Shown here piece by piece: positions 5,128-5,131 of a stretch of DNA of 5,131 bases. The notes under the pieces are model-generated. The model saw nothing but the letters and a program-made list of their open reading frames with translations. It was not told the DNA's origin and made no database searches. Numbering within the stretch: position 1 is the first letter of the stretch; each line of letters starts with the position of its first letter. The stretch spans positions 1-5,131 of the forward strand of contig JAGLUH010000502.1 of assembly GCA_023134875.1 (NCBI GenBank), written 5' to 3'. The stretch comes from Candidatus Zixiibacteriota bacterium. GTDB lineage: Bacteria; Zixibacteria; MSB-5A5; CAIYYT01. Position numbers and translations under genes: made by a program.

Positions 5128-5131
5128 GATA

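Larger units (their letters stand above)
4833..5131. other. Gene-free right end rich in inverted repeats
   Basis: No supported coding region is present in these 299 bp. A 59-codon open frame from ATG 4834 to TGA 5013 reads straight through two hairpins and has no ribosome site, so I do not call it. The stretch contains four stem-loops, two T6 runs (4952-4957 and 4989-4994), an isolated TATAAT (5022-5027) and a 9-bp direct repeat GAAAGCTGG (4998-5006 and 5115-5123). The density of structure suggests an interspersed repeat or an RNA-level element rather than a plain spacer. Confidence 0.5.

Noticed and set aside
5098..5131. An integron attC-like pair (CTAAC ... GTTAG)
   Set aside because: The arms are only about 14 bases apart, too close for an attC site, and the outer bases do not fit RYYYAAC and GTTRRRY. 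No integrase is present.

Overview
This 5.1-kb window carries part of a cell-surface sugar locus, most likely for a nonulosonic acid (the nine-carbon family of sialic, legionaminic and pseudaminic acids). All six coding regions belong to protein families typical of O-antigen, capsule or flagellin-glycan clusters. The base composition is moderate, with a roughly balanced GC content, and the dense bacterial operon style (a 1-bp gap, an ATGA overlap, a 14-bp gap) fits a bacterium, probably Gram-negative or an uncultured lineage. Nothing in the sequence fixes a species.

Layout. Positions 1-471 (+) hold the C-terminal half of a DegT/DnrJ/EryC1/StrS sugar aminotransferase that enters from the left edge. 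One base later, 473-1198 (+) encodes a WbqC-family protein. An 81-bp GC-rich spacer separates it from a convergent minus-strand pair that reads leftwards: a class I SAM methyltransferase (3045-2305) followed, through an ATGA overlap, by a NeuB-type synthase (2308-1280). A 267-bp divergent non-coding region (3046-3312) then leads to a plus-strand pair: a PseG-like sugar-nucleotide hydrolase/GT-B protein (3313-4311, TTG start) and a left-handed-beta-helix acyltransferase (4326-4832). The last 299 bp (4833-5131) hold no convincing gene but are rich in inverted repeats: a perfect 9-bp hairpin, a terminator-like hairpin with a T6 run, an isolated TATAAT and two further stem-loops at the right edge.

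How the genes may work together (inference). The aminotransferase would place an amino group on a nucleotide-linked keto-sugar. The acyltransferase would acylate that amine or a later hydroxyl. The PseG-like protein would release the sugar from the nucleotide. The NeuB enzyme would condense the free hexose with phosphoenolpyruvate to give the nonulosonate. The methyltransferase and WbqC protein would decorate the product or a neighbouring sugar. No CMP-sugar synthetase (NeuA/PseF), dehydratase or epimerase is in the window; they would have to lie outside.

The most notable point is the mixture. The hydrolase looks like the pseudaminic-acid enzyme PseG, whereas the synthase carries the NeuB/LegI-style 'EVGINHNG' motif rather than the 'AELSANH' type of PseI. 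The product may therefore not be ordinary pseudaminic acid. I see no mobile-element gene, CRISPR array or secure RNA gene.
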